A stretch of DNA of 64,000 bases, taken from contig NC_092577.1 in assembly GCF_037975245.1 (NCBI RefSeq), positions 25,977,398-26,041,397 of the forward strand, written 5' to 3'. Both the position numbers and the translations under genes were made by a program. Below the pieces are notes generated by a model, which searched no databases, was not told the DNA's origin, and worked only from the letters and a program-made list of their open reading frames with translations. Positions 1-12,391 of this stretch are shown piece after piece. Within the stretch, counting starts at the first letter, position 1; the number at the start of each line of letters is the position of its first letter. Origin of the DNA: Apostichopus japonicus. Lineage: Eukaryota > Echinodermata > Holothuroidea > Aspidochirotida > Stichopodidae.

Positions 1-127
1 TTAATTTATCGGTATCGCGCATTCGATTGATCGGTATCGCACCTTCGATTTATCGGTCCCGCAATATCGATTTATAGGTATCGCAATATCGATTAATCGG
101 TCTCGCACATTCGATTTATCGGTAGCA

Positions 128-145
128 ATACCGATTAATCGGTAT
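128..145. repeat. 18-bp perfect palindrome in a 20-bp monomer
   Basis: ATACCGATTAATCGGTAT is identical to its reverse complement. It arises where a 20-bp monomer carries ATACCG in place of the usual ATATCG. Copies lie at 2,322-2,339, 12,519-12,536, 20,843-20,860 and 23,037-23,054, always in the same place of the unit start. Elsewhere the corresponding sequence has one mismatched pair. Confidence 0.9.
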
Positions 146-966
146 CGCACATTCCATTTATCGGTATCGCACATTCGATTTTTTCGGTATCGCGCATTCG
201 ATTTATCAGTACCGCACATTCGATTTATCGGTACCGCACATTCGATTTATCGGTAGCGCACAATCGATTTATCGGTATCGCACATTCCATTTATCGGTAA
301 CGCAATATCTATTAATCGGTACCGCACATTCGATTTACCGGTATCGCACTTTCGATTTATCGGTACCGCAATATCGATTTATCGATAACGCACATTCGAT
401 TAAACGGTATCGCACATACGATTTATCGATAGCGCACAATCGATTTATCGGTATCGCAATATCGATTTATCGGTAACGTACATTCGATTAAACGGTATCG
501 CACATTCGATTAAACGATAGCGCACAATCGATTTATCGGTATCGCACATTCCATATATCGTGATCGCACATTAGATTTATCGTTATCGCACATTCGATTT
601 ATCGGTACCGCAATATCGATTTATCGGTAACGCACAATCGATTTATCGGTATCGCACAATGGATTTATCGGTACCGCACATTCGATTAATCGGTATCGCA
701 CGTTCGATTTATCGTTATCGCACATTCGATTTATCGGTACCGCAATATCGATTTATCGGTACCACACAATCGATTTATCGGTACCGCATATTCCATTTAT
801 CGGTATCGCGCATTCGATTTATCGGTAGCAATATCGATTAATCGGTATCGCACATTCCATTTATCGGTATCGCACATTCGATTTACCGGTATCGCACATA
901 CGATTTATCGGTACCGCACATACGATTTATCGGTACCGCACACTCGATTTATCGGTATCGCACGTT

Positions 967-988
967 CGACTTATCGTTTTCACTCGTT
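967..988 (+). repeat. Diverged TCGTTTTCACTCG monomer, recurrent
   Basis: This is the most diverged recurrent monomer: the GGTACCGCACA part is replaced by GTTTTCACTCG. By eye it occurs about 50-60 times across the window (for example 2,141, 5,327, 10,514, 17,606, 26,237, 43,664, 55,557). Family B also has a CACACATTCGATATATCGG derivative (34,911, 40,855, 46,860). It keeps the 22-bp register. Confidence 0.82.
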
Positions 989-2181
989 CGATTTACCGGT
1001 ATCGCACATACGATTTATCGGTAACGCACATTAGATTGATCGTTATCGCACATTCGATTTATCGGTACCGCAATATCGATTTATCGGTACCGCACAATCG
1101 ATTTATCGGTACCGCACATTCGATTGATCGGTATAGCACATTCGACTTATCGGTACCGAACTTTCGATTTAACGGTCCCGCACAATCGATTTATCGGTAC
1201 CGCACAATCGATTTATCGGTCCCGCACAATCGATTTATAGGTATCGCAATATCGATTACTCGGTCTCGCACATTCGATTTATCGGTAGCAATATCGATTA
1301 ATCGGTATCGCACATTCCATTTATCGGTATCGCACTTTCGATTTACCGGTATCGCACATACGATTTATCGGTACCGCACATTCGATTGATCGGTACCGCA
1401 ATATCGATTTATCGGTAACGCTCATTCGATTAAACGGTATCGCACATTCGATTTATCGGTAGCGCACAATCGATTAATCGGTATCGCACAATCCATTTAT
1501 CGTGATCGCACATTCGATTTACCGCTGTCGCATATTCGATTTATCGGTACCGCAATACGATTTTTCGTTACCGCACATTTGATTTATCGTTATCGCACAT
1601 TCGATTTATCGGTACCGCAATATCGATTAATCGGTCCCGCACAATCGATTTATCGGTACCGCAATATCCTTTTATCGGTATCGCACATTCGATTTATCGG
1701 TACCGCAATATCGATTTATCGGTATCGCAAGTTCGATTTATCGGTACCGCACTTTCGATTTATCGGTACCGCACAATCGATTTATCGGTACCGCACATTC
1801 GATTGATCGGTACCGCAATATCGATTTATCGGTACCGCACAATCGATTTATCGGTACCGCACATTCGATTTATCGGTATCGCGCATTCGATTTATCGGTG
1901 CCGCACTTTCGATTTATCGGTACCGCACAATCGATTGAACGGTACCGCAATATCGATTTATCGGTACCGCACAATCGATTTATCGGTACCGCACATTCGA
2001 TTTATCGGTACCGCAATATCCTTTTATCGGTATCGCACATTCGATTTATCGGTACCGCACAATCGATTTATCGATACCGCACAATCGATTTATCGGTACC
2101 GCACATTCGATTTATCGGTATCGCACGTCCGATTTATCGTTTTCACTCGTTCGATTTATCGGTACCGCACATTCGATTTAT

Positions 2182-2203
2182 CGGTATCGTAAATTTAATT
2201 TAT
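2182..2203 (+). repeat. AT-rich landmark monomer bounding higher-order units
   Basis: A single diverged monomer reads GGTATCGTAAATTTAATTT, losing the usual CGCACATTCG core. In family A it recurs near 6,232, 10,188, 12,379, 14,573, 18,512, 20,703, 22,897, 27,143 and 28,286, and it changes to AATTTCTCGG near 5,420, 17,700, 26,332, 27,475 and 33,167. Family B has GTAAATTTCATTT and GTAAATTTAATTT versions. It is useful as a phase marker; any function is unknown. Confidence 0.85.
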
Positions 2204-5200
2204 CGGTATCGCGCATTCGATTTATCGGTATCGCACCTTCGATTTATCGGTCCCGCAATATCGATTGATAGGTATCGCAATATCGATTAATCGGTCTCGC
2301 ACATTCGATTTATCGGTAGCAATACCGATTAATCGGTATCGCACATTCCATTTATCGGTATCGCACATTCGATTTTTTCGGTATCGCGCATTCGATTTAT
2401 CAGTACCGCACATTCGATTTATCGGTACCGCACATTCGATTTATCGGTAGCGCACAATCGATTTATCGGTATCGCACATTCCATTTATCGGTAACGCAAT
2501 ATCTATTAATCGGTACCGCACATTCGATTTACCGGTATCGCACTTTCGATTTATCGGTCCCGCACAATCGATTTATCGGTACCGCAATATCGATTTATCG
2601 GTACCGCACATTCGATTTATCGGTACCGCAATATCGATTAATCGGTCTCGCACATTCGATTTATCGTTTCCGCACATTCGATTTATCGGTATCGCACATT
2701 CCATTTATCGGTACCGCAATATCGATTAATCGGTATCGCACATTCGATTTATCGGCACTGCACATTAGATTTATCGTTACCGCACATTCGATTTATCGGT
2801 ATCGCACATTCCATTTATCGGTAACGCAATATCTAATAATCGGTAAAGCACATTCGATTTACCGGTATCGCACTTTCGATTTATCGGTCCCGCACAATCG
2901 ATTTATCGGTACCGCAATATCGATTTATCGGTACCGCAATATCGATTTATCGGTACCACACAACCGATTTATCGGTAAAGCACATTCGATTTATCGGTAT
3001 CGCGCATTCGATTTATCGGTACCGCACTTTCGATTTATCGGTCCCGCACAATCGATTAATCGGTACTGCAATATCGATTTATCGGTACCACACAATCGAT
3101 TTATCGGTACCGCACATTCGATTTATCGGTATCGCGCATTCGATTTATCGGTAGCGCACAATCGAATTATCGGTATCGCACAATCCATTTATCGTGATCG
3201 CACATTCGATTTACCGGTATCGCATATTCGATTTATCGGTACAGCACATACGATTTACCGGTATCGCATATTCGATTTATCGGTCCCGCACAATCGATTA
3301 ATCGGTACTGCAATATCGATTTATCGGTACCACACAATCGATTTATCGGTACCGCACATTCGATTTATCGGTATCGCGCATTCGATTTATCGGTAGCGCA
3401 CAATCGATTTATCGGTACCGCACAATCGATTTATCGGTACCGCACATTCGATTTATCGGTATCGCGCATTCGATTTATCGGTACCGCACATTCGATTTAT
3501 CGGTATCGCACGTTCGATTGATCGTTTTCACTCGTTTGATTTATCGGTACCGCACATTCGATTTACCGGTACCGCACATTCGATTTATCGGTATCGCGCA
3601 TTCGATTTATCGGTAGCGCACAATCGAATTATCGGTATCGCACAATCCATTTAACGTGATCGCACATTCGATTTACCGGTATCGCATATTCGATTTATCG
3701 GTACCGCACATACGATTTATCGGTACCCCACATTTGATTTATCGTTATCGCACATTCGATTTGTCGGTACCGCAATATCGATTAATAGGTCCCGCACAAT
3801 CGATTTATCGGTACCGCAATATCGATTTATCGGTACCGCACATTCGATTTATCGGTACCGCAATATCGATTAATCGGTATCGCGCATTCGATTTGTCGGT
3901 AGCAATATCGATTAATCGGTATCGCACATTCCATTTATCGGTATCGCACATTCGATTTACCGGTATCGCACATACCATTTATCGGCACCGCACATTCGAT
4001 TTATCGGTACCGCAATATCGATTTATCTGTAACGCACATTCGACTTATAGGTACAGCACCTTCGATTTATCGGTACCGCACATTCGATTTATCGGTACCG
4101 CACCTTCGATCTATCGGTACCGCAATATCGATTTATCGGTATCGCACATTCGATTGACCGGTATCGCACTTTCGATTTATCGGTCCCGCACAATCGATTT
4201 ATCGGTAAGGCAATATCGATTTATCGGTATTGCACATTCGATTTATCGGTCCCGCACAATCGATTTATAGGTATCGCAATATCGATTAATCGGTCTCGCA
4301 CATTTGATTTATCGGTAGCAATATCTATTAATCGGTATCGCAAAATCCATTTATCGGTATCGCACATTCGATTTACCGGTATCGCACATACGATTTATCG
4401 GTACCGCACATACGATTTATCGGTACCTCACATTTGATTTATCGTTATCGCACATTCGATTTATCGGTACCGCAGTATCGATTTATCGGTCCCGCACAAT
4501 CGATTTATCGGTACCGCAATATCGATTTATCGGTACCGCACATTCAATTTATCGGTACCGCAATATCGATTTATCGGTCTCGCACATTTGATTTATCGGT
4601 ACCGCAATATCTATTAATCGGTATCGCAAAATCCATTTATCGGTATCGCACATTCGATTTACCGGTATCGCACATACGATTTATCGGTACCGCACATACG
4701 ATTTATCGGTACCTCACATTTGATTTATCGTTATCGCACATTCGATTTATCGGTACCGCAGTATCGATTTATCGGTCCCGCACAATCGATTTATCGGTAC
4801 CGCAATATCGATTTATTGGTACCGCACAATCGATTTATCGGTACCGCAATATCGATTTATCGGTACCGCACATTCGATTTATCGGTACCGCAATATCGAT
4901 TTATCGGTACCGCACATACGATTTATCGGTACCTCACATTTGATTTATCGTTATCGCACATTCGATTTATCGGTACCGCAGTATCGATTTATCGGTCCCG
5001 CACAATCGATTTATCGGTACCGCAATATCGATTTATCGGTACCGCACAATCGATTTATCGGTACCGCAATATCGATTTATCGGTATCGCACATTCGATTT
5101 ATCGGTACCGCAATATCGATTTATCGGTACCGCACATTCGATTTATCGGTACCGCACATTCGATTTATCGGTATCGCGCAATATCGATTTATCGGTACCG

Positions 5201-6238
5201 CAATATCGATTTATCGGTACCGCAATATCGATTTATCGGTACCGCACATTCGATTTATCGGTACCGCGCATTCGATTTATCGGTACCGCACATTCGATTT
5301 ATCGGTATCGCACGTTCGATTTATCGTTTTCACTCGTTTGATTTATCGGTACCGCACATTCGATTTACCGGTACCGCACATACGATTTATCAGTACCGCA
5401 CATTCGACTTATCGGTATCGTAAATTTAATTTCTCGGTCCCGCACAATCGATTTATAGGTAGCGCAATATCGATTAATCGGTCTCGCACATTCGATTTAT
5501 CGGTAACAATATCGATTAATCGGTATCGCACATTCCATTTATCGGTATCGCACATTCGATTTTTTCGGTATCGCGCATTCGATTTATCAGTACCGCACAA
5601 TCGATTTATCGGTATCGCACATTCCATTTATCGGTAACGCAATATCTATTAATCGGTACCGCACATTCGATTTACCGGTATCGCACTTTCGATTTATCGG
5701 TCCCGCACAATCGATTGATCGGTACCGCAATATCGATTTATCGGTATCGCACGTTCGACTTATCGTTTTCACTCGTTCGATTTATCGGTACCGCACATTC
5801 GATTTATCGGTACCGCACTTTCGATTTACCGGTATCGCACATTCGATTTATCGGCACCGCACATTCGATTTATCGGTACCGCAATATCGATTTATCGGTA
5901 TCGCACATTCGATTTATCGGTACCGCAATATCGAATTATCGGTACCACGCAATCGATTTATCGGTACCGCACATTCGATTTATCGGTATAGCACATTCGA
6001 TTTATCGGTACCGCACTTTCGATTGATCGGTCCCGCACAATCGATTTATCGGTACTGCAATATCGATTTATCGGTACCGCACAATCGATTAATCGGTACC
6101 GCACATTCGATTTATCGGTATCGCACGTTCGACTTATCGTTTTCCCTCGTTCGATTTATCGGTACCGCACATTCGATTTATCGGTCCCGCACAATCGATT
6201 TATCGTTACCGCACATTCGACTAATCGGTATCGTAAAT
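2195..6238 (+). repeat. Family A unit R, subfamily I, copy 1 (4,044 bp)
   Basis: It starts at the AT-rich landmark and first repeats about 360 bp of the beginning of unit P (positions 1-364 match 2195-2558). It then follows the R sequence shared with 14,586-18,518 and 22,910-27,149. Relative to the 22,910 copy it lacks 198 bp (nine monomers) near 2,950. A variant base at about 4,816 (TTATTGGTACC) is shared with copies near 17,098 and 25,730 and marks subfamily I. Near 5,168-5,180 one monomer reads CGCGCAATATCG where sister copies read CGCGCATTCG, a 2-bp longer hybrid. Confidence 0.82.
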
Positions 6239-9200
6239 TTAATTTATCGGTATCGCGCATTAGATTGATCGGTATCGCACCTTCGATTTATCGGTCCCGC
6301 ACAATCGATTTATAGGTATCGCAATATCGAGTAATCGGTCCCGCACAATCGATTTATCGGTACTGCAATATCGATTTATCGGTACCGCACAATCGATTTA
6401 TCGGTACCGCACATTCGATTTATCGGTATCGCACATTCGATTTATCGGTACCGCACTTTCGATTTATCGGTACCGCACAATCGATTTATCGGTACCGCAC
6501 AATCGATTTATCGGTACCGCACATTCGATTTATCGGTATCGCACGTTCGACTTATCGTTTTCACTCGTTCGATTTATCGGTACCGCACATTCGATTTATC
6601 GGTACCGCACTTTCGATTTATCGGTACCGCACAATCGATTTATCGGTACCGCAATATCGATTTATCGGTATCGCACATTCGATTTATCGTTACCGCACAT
6701 TCGATTTATCGGTATCGTAATTTCGATTTATCGTTATCGCACGTTCGATTTATCGGTTCAGCACATTCGATTTATCGGTACCGCAATATCGATTAATCGG
6801 TCTCGCACATTCGATTTATCGTTTCCGCACATTCGATTTATCGGTATCGCACATTCCATTTATCAGTACCGCAATATCGATTAATCGGTATCGCACATTC
6901 GATTTATCGGCACTGCACATTAGATTTATCGTTACCGCACATTCGATTTATCGGTATCGCACATTCCATTTATCGGTAACGCAATATCTAATAATCGGTA
7001 AAGCACATTCGATTTACCGGTATCGCACTTTCGATTTATCGGTCCCGCACAATCGATTTATCGGTACCGCAATATCGATTTATCGGTACCGCAATATCGA
7101 TTTATCGGTACCGCACATTCCATTTATCGGTACCGCAATATCGATTAATCGGTATCGCACATTCGATTTATCGGTACCGCACATTCAATTTATCGGTATC
7201 GCACAATCGATTTATCGGTACCGCACATTCGATTAATCGGTATCGCACGTTCGATTTATCGTTATCGCACATTCGATTTATCGGTACCGCAATATCGATT
7301 TATCGGTACCACACAACCGATTTATCGGTAAAGCACATTCGATTTATCGGTATCGCGCATTCGATTTATCGGTACCGCACTTTCGATTTATCGGTCCCGC
7401 ACAATCGATTAATCGGTACTGCAATATCGATTTATCGGTACCACACAATCGATTTATCGGTACCGCACATTCGATTTATCGGTATCGCGCATTCGATTTA
7501 TCGGTAGCGCACAATCGAATTATCGGTATCGCACAATCCATTTATCGTGATCGCACATTCGATTTACCGGTATCGCATATTCGATTTATCGGTACAGCAC
7601 ATACGATTTACCGGTATCGCATATTCGATTTATCGGTCCCGCACAATCGATTAATCGGTACTGCAATATCGATTTATCGGTACCACACAATCGATTTATC
7701 GGTACCGCACATTCGATTTATCGGTATCGCGCATTCGATTTATCGGTAGCGCACAATCGATTTATCGGTACCGCACAATCGATTTATCGGTACCGCACAT
7801 TCGATTTATCGGTATCGCGCATTCGATTTATCGGTACCGCACATTCGATTTATCGGTATCGCACGTTCGATTGATCGTTTTCACTCGTTTGATTTATCGG
7901 TACCGCACATTCGATTTACCGGTACCGCACATTCGATTTATCGGTATCGCGCATTCGATTTATCGGTAGCGCACAATCGAATTATCGGTATCGCACAATC
8001 CATTTAACGTGATCGCACATTCGATTTACCGGTATCGCATATTCGATTTATCGGTACCGCACATACGATTTATCGGTACCCCACATTTGATTTATCGTTA
8101 TCGCACATTCGATTTGTCGGTACCGCAATATCGATTAATAGGTCCCGCACAATCGATTTATCGGTACCGCAATATCGATTTATCGGTACCGCACATTCGA
8201 TTTATCGGTACCGCAATATCGATTAATCGGTATCGCGCATTCGATTTGTCGGTAGCAATATCGATTATTCGGTATCGCACATTCCATTTATCGGTATCGC
8301 ACATTCGATTTACCGGTATCGCACATACCATTTATCGGCACCGCACATTCGATTTATCGGTACCGCAATATCGATTTATCTGTAACGCACATTCGACTTA
8401 TAGGTACAGCACCTTCGATTTATCGGTACCGCACTTTCGATTTATCGGTACCGCACCTTCGATCTATCGGTACCGCAATATCGATTTATCGGTATCGCAC
8501 ATTCGATTGACCGGTATCGCACTTTCGATTTATCGGTCCCGCACAATCGATTTATCGGTAAGGCAATATCGATTTATCGGTATTGCACATTCGATTTATC
8601 GGTCCCGCACAATCGATTTATAGGTATCGCAATATCGATTAATCGGTCTCGCACATTTGATTTATCGGTAGCAATATCTATTAATCGGTATCGCAAAATC
8701 CATTTATCGGTATCGCACATTCGATTTACCGGTATCGCACATACGATTTATCGGTACCGCACATACGATTTATCGGTACCTCACATTTGATTTATCGTTA
8801 TCGCACATTCGATTTATCGGTACCGCAGTATCGATTTATCGGTCCCGCACAATCGATTTATCGGTACCGCAATATCGATTTATCGGTACCGCACATTCGA
8901 TTTATCGGTACCGCAATATCGATTTATCGGTCTCGCACATTTGATTTATCGGTACCGCAATATCTATTAATCGGTATCGCAAAATCCATTTATCGGTATC
9001 GCACATTCGATTTACCGGTATCGCACATACGATTTATCGGTACCGCACATACGATTTATCGGTACCTCACATTTGATTTATCGTTATCGCACATTCGATT
9101 TATCGGTACCGCAGTATCGATTTATCGGTCCCGCACAATCGATTTATCGGTACCGCAATATCGATTTATCGGTACCGCACAATCGATTTATCGGTACCGC

Positions 9201-10194
9201 AATATCGATTTATCGGTACCGCACATTCGATTTATCGGTACCGAAATATCGATTTATCGGTACCGCACATACGATTTATCGGTACCTCACATTTGATTTA
9301 TCGTTATCGCACATTCGATTTATCGGTACCGCAGTATCGATTTATCGGTCCCGCACAATCGATTTATCGGTACCGCAATATCGATTTATCGGTACCGCAC
9401 AATCGATTTATCGGTACCGCAATATCGATTTATCGGTATCGCACATTCGATTTATCGGTACCGCAATATCGATTTATCGGTACCGCACATTCGATTTATC
9501 GGTACCGCACATTCGATTTATCGGTATCGCGCATTCGATTTATCGGTACCGCAATATCGATTTATCGGTACCGCAATATCGATTTATCGGTACCGCACAT
9601 TCGATTTATCGGTACCGCGCATTCGATTTATCAGTACCGCACAATCGATTTATCGGTATCGCACATTCCATTTATCGGTAACGCAATATCTATTAATCGG
9701 TACCGCACATTCGATTTACCGGTATCGCACTTTCGATTTATCGGTCCCGCACAATCGATTGATCGGTACCGCAATATCGATTTATCGGTACCGCAATATC
9801 GATTGATCGGTACCGCACATTCGATTTATCGGTACCGCAATATCGATTTATCGGTATCGCACATTCGATTTACCGGTATCGCACATTCGATTTATCGGCA
9901 CCGCACATTCGATTTATCGGTACCGCAATATCGATTTATCGGTACCGCACAATCGATTAATCGGTATTGCACATTCCATTTATCGGATCCGCACATTTGA
10001 TTTATCGTTATCGCACTTTCGATTTATCGGTAACGCACTTTCGATTTATCGGTACCGCACATTCGATTTATCGGTATCGCACGTTCGACTTATCGTTTTC
10101 CCTCGTTCGATTTATCGGTACCGCACATTCGATTTATCGGTCCCGCACAATCGATTTATCGTTACCGCACATTCGACTAATCGGTATCGTAAAT
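6239..10194 (+). repeat. Family A unit R, subfamily II, copy 1 (3,956 bp)
   Basis: This R-type unit shares a private set of variants with 28,293-33,325: GGTATCGTAATTTCG near 6,710, GGTTCAGCACATTCG near 6,755, CATTTATCAGTACCGC near 6,858 and TACCGAAATATCG near 9,239. These are absent from the subfamily I copies. The segment from about 6,690 onward aligns with the 28.7 kb copy at a constant offset of 22,054 bp, rising to 23,374 bp after the 1,320-bp duplication there. No non-satellite sequence is present. Confidence 0.82.
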
Positions 10195-12391
10195 TTAATT
10201 TATCGGTATCGCGCATTAGATTGATCGGTATCGCACCTTCGATTTATCGGTCCCGCACAATCGATTTATAGGTATCGCAATATCGAGTAATCGGTCCCGC
10301 ACAATCGATTTATCGGTACTGCAATATCGATTTATCGGTACCGCACAATCGATTTATCGGTACCGCACATTCGATTTATCGGTATCGCGCATTCGATTTA
10401 TCGGTACCGCACTTTCGATTTATCGGTACCGCACAATCGATTTATCGGTACCGCACAATCGATTTATCGGTACCGCACATTCGATTTATCGGTATCGCAC
10501 GTTCGACTTATCGTTTTCACTCGTTCGATTTATCGGTACCGCACATTCGATTTATCGGTACCGCACTTTCGATTTATCGGTACCGCACAATCGATTTATC
10601 GGTATCGCACATTCCATTTATCGGTACCGCAATATCGATTAATCAGTATCTCACATTCGATTTATCGGCACTGCACATTAGATTTATCGTTACCGCACAT
10701 TCGATTTATCGGTATCGCACATTCCATTTATCGGTACCGCAATATCGATTAATCGGTATCGCACATTCGATTTATCGGTAACGCACAATCGATTTATCGG
10801 TACCGTACATTCGATTTATCGGTACCGCAATATCGATTCATCGGTACCACACAATCGATTTATCGGTACCGCACATTCGATTTATCGGTATCGCGCATTC
10901 GATTTATCGGTACCGCACTTTCGATTTATCGGTCCCGCACAATCGATTTATCGGTACGGCATTATCGATTTATCGGTACCACACAATCGATTTATCGGTA
11001 CCGCACATTCGATTTATCGGTATCGCACGTTCGATTTATCGTTATCGCACATTCGATTTATCGGTACCGCAATATCGATTTATCGGTACCACACAATCGA
11101 TTTATCGGTATCGCATATTCCATTTATCGGTATCGCGCATTCGATTTTATCGGTAGCAATATCGATTAATCGGTATCGCACATTCCATTTATCGGTATCG
11201 CACATTCGATTTACCGGTATCGCACATACGATTTATCGGTACCGCACATACGATTTATCGGAACCGCACATTTGATTTATCGTTATCGCACATTCGATTT
11301 ATCGATACCGCAATATCGATTTATCGGTCCCGCACAATCGATTTATCGGTACCACACAATCGATTTATCGGTACCGAACATTCGATTTATCGGTACCGCA
11401 ATATCGATTTATCGGTACCACTCATTCGATTTATCGGTACCGCAATATCGATTTATCGATATCGCAAGTTCGATTTATCGGTACCGCAATATCGATTAAT
11501 CGGTATCGCACATTCCATTTATCGGTATCGCACATTCGATTTACCGGTACCGCACATTCGATTTATCGGTATCGCACATTCGATTTATCGGTACCGAACT
11601 TTCGATTTAACGGTCCCGCACAATCGATTTATCGGTACCGCACAATCGATTTATCGGTCCCGCACAATCGATTTATAGGTATCGCAATATCGATTAATCG
11701 GTCTCGCACATTCGATTTATCGGTAGCAATGTCGATTAATCGGTATCGCACATTCCATTTATCGGTACCGCACATTTGATTTATCGTTATCGCACATTCG
11801 ATTTATCGGTACCGCAATATCGATTAATCGGTCCCGCACAATCGATTTATCGGTACCGCAATATCGATTTATCGGTATCGCACATTCGATTTATCGGTAC
11901 CGCAATATCGATTTATCGGTATCGCAAGTTCGATTTATCGGTACCGCACTTTCGATTTATCGGTACCGCACAATCGATTTATCGGTACCGCACATTCGAT
12001 TGATCGGTACCGCAATATCGATTTATCGGTACCGCACAATCGATTTATCGGTACCGCACATTCGATTTATCGGTATCGCGCATTCGATTTATCGGTGCCG
12101 CACTTTCGATTTATCGGTCCCGCACAATCGATTGAACGGTACCGCAATATCGATTTATCGGTACCGCACAATCGATTTATCGGTACCGCACATTCGATTT
12201 ATCGGTATCGCGCATTCGATTTATCGGTACCGCACTTTTGATTTATCGGTACCGCACAATCGATTTATCGGTACCGCACAATCGATTTATCGATACCGCA
12301 CATTCGATTTATCGGTATCGCACGTCCGATTTATCGTTTTCACTCGTTCGATTTATCGGTACCGCACATTCGATTTATCGGTATCGTAAAT
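10195..12391 (+). repeat. Family A unit Q, copy 1 (2,197 bp)
   Basis: It starts at the AT-rich landmark (GTAAATTTAATTT) and its first and last parts are diverged relatives of unit P: 11,776-12,391 aligns with 1,579-2,194 and with 13,970-14,585. Q and P therefore form a diverged tandem pair with a spacing of about 2.2 kb. Near 11,140-11,154 it has a 23-bp monomer with four consecutive T before ATCGG. Identical copy at 18,519-20,715 except for isolated substitutions. Confidence 0.83.

Larger units (their letters stand above)
1..2194 (+). repeat. Family A unit P, copy 1 (2,194 bp)
   Basis: The window begins almost exactly at a unit boundary. The same sequence recurs at 12,392-14,585 and 20,716-22,909 with near identity. 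Length is 100 monomers minus 6 bp, accounted for by three 20-bp monomers (near 122, 823 and 1,285), one 23-bp monomer (near 180) and one 21-bp monomer (near 1,553). It differs from the other two P copies at shared sites, for example base 902 (g here, c in both others), so those two are closer to each other. Forward and reverse open frames inside it are repeat artefacts. Confidence 0.88.

Noticed and set aside
967-988. TCGTTTTCACTCG segments as foreign sequence or a promoter element
   Set aside because: They align to the monomer across 22 bp with substitutions only and keep the register, so they are a diverged monomer type. No associated gene exists.
2182-2203. Transposon or insertion remnant at the AT-rich TAAATTTAATTT monomers
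   Set aside because: They are still 22 bp, keep GGTATCG at the left edge and resume ATCGG in register, with no target duplication or terminal repeats. They are mutated monomers.
5409-5772. Reverse-strand open frames (such as those at 5,409-5,627 and 5,587-5,772) as genes
   Set aside because: The reverse consensus has a TAA every 66 bp. These frames exist only where monomers with GATTAAT or TATAGG remove the stop. They recur with every copy of the same unit.
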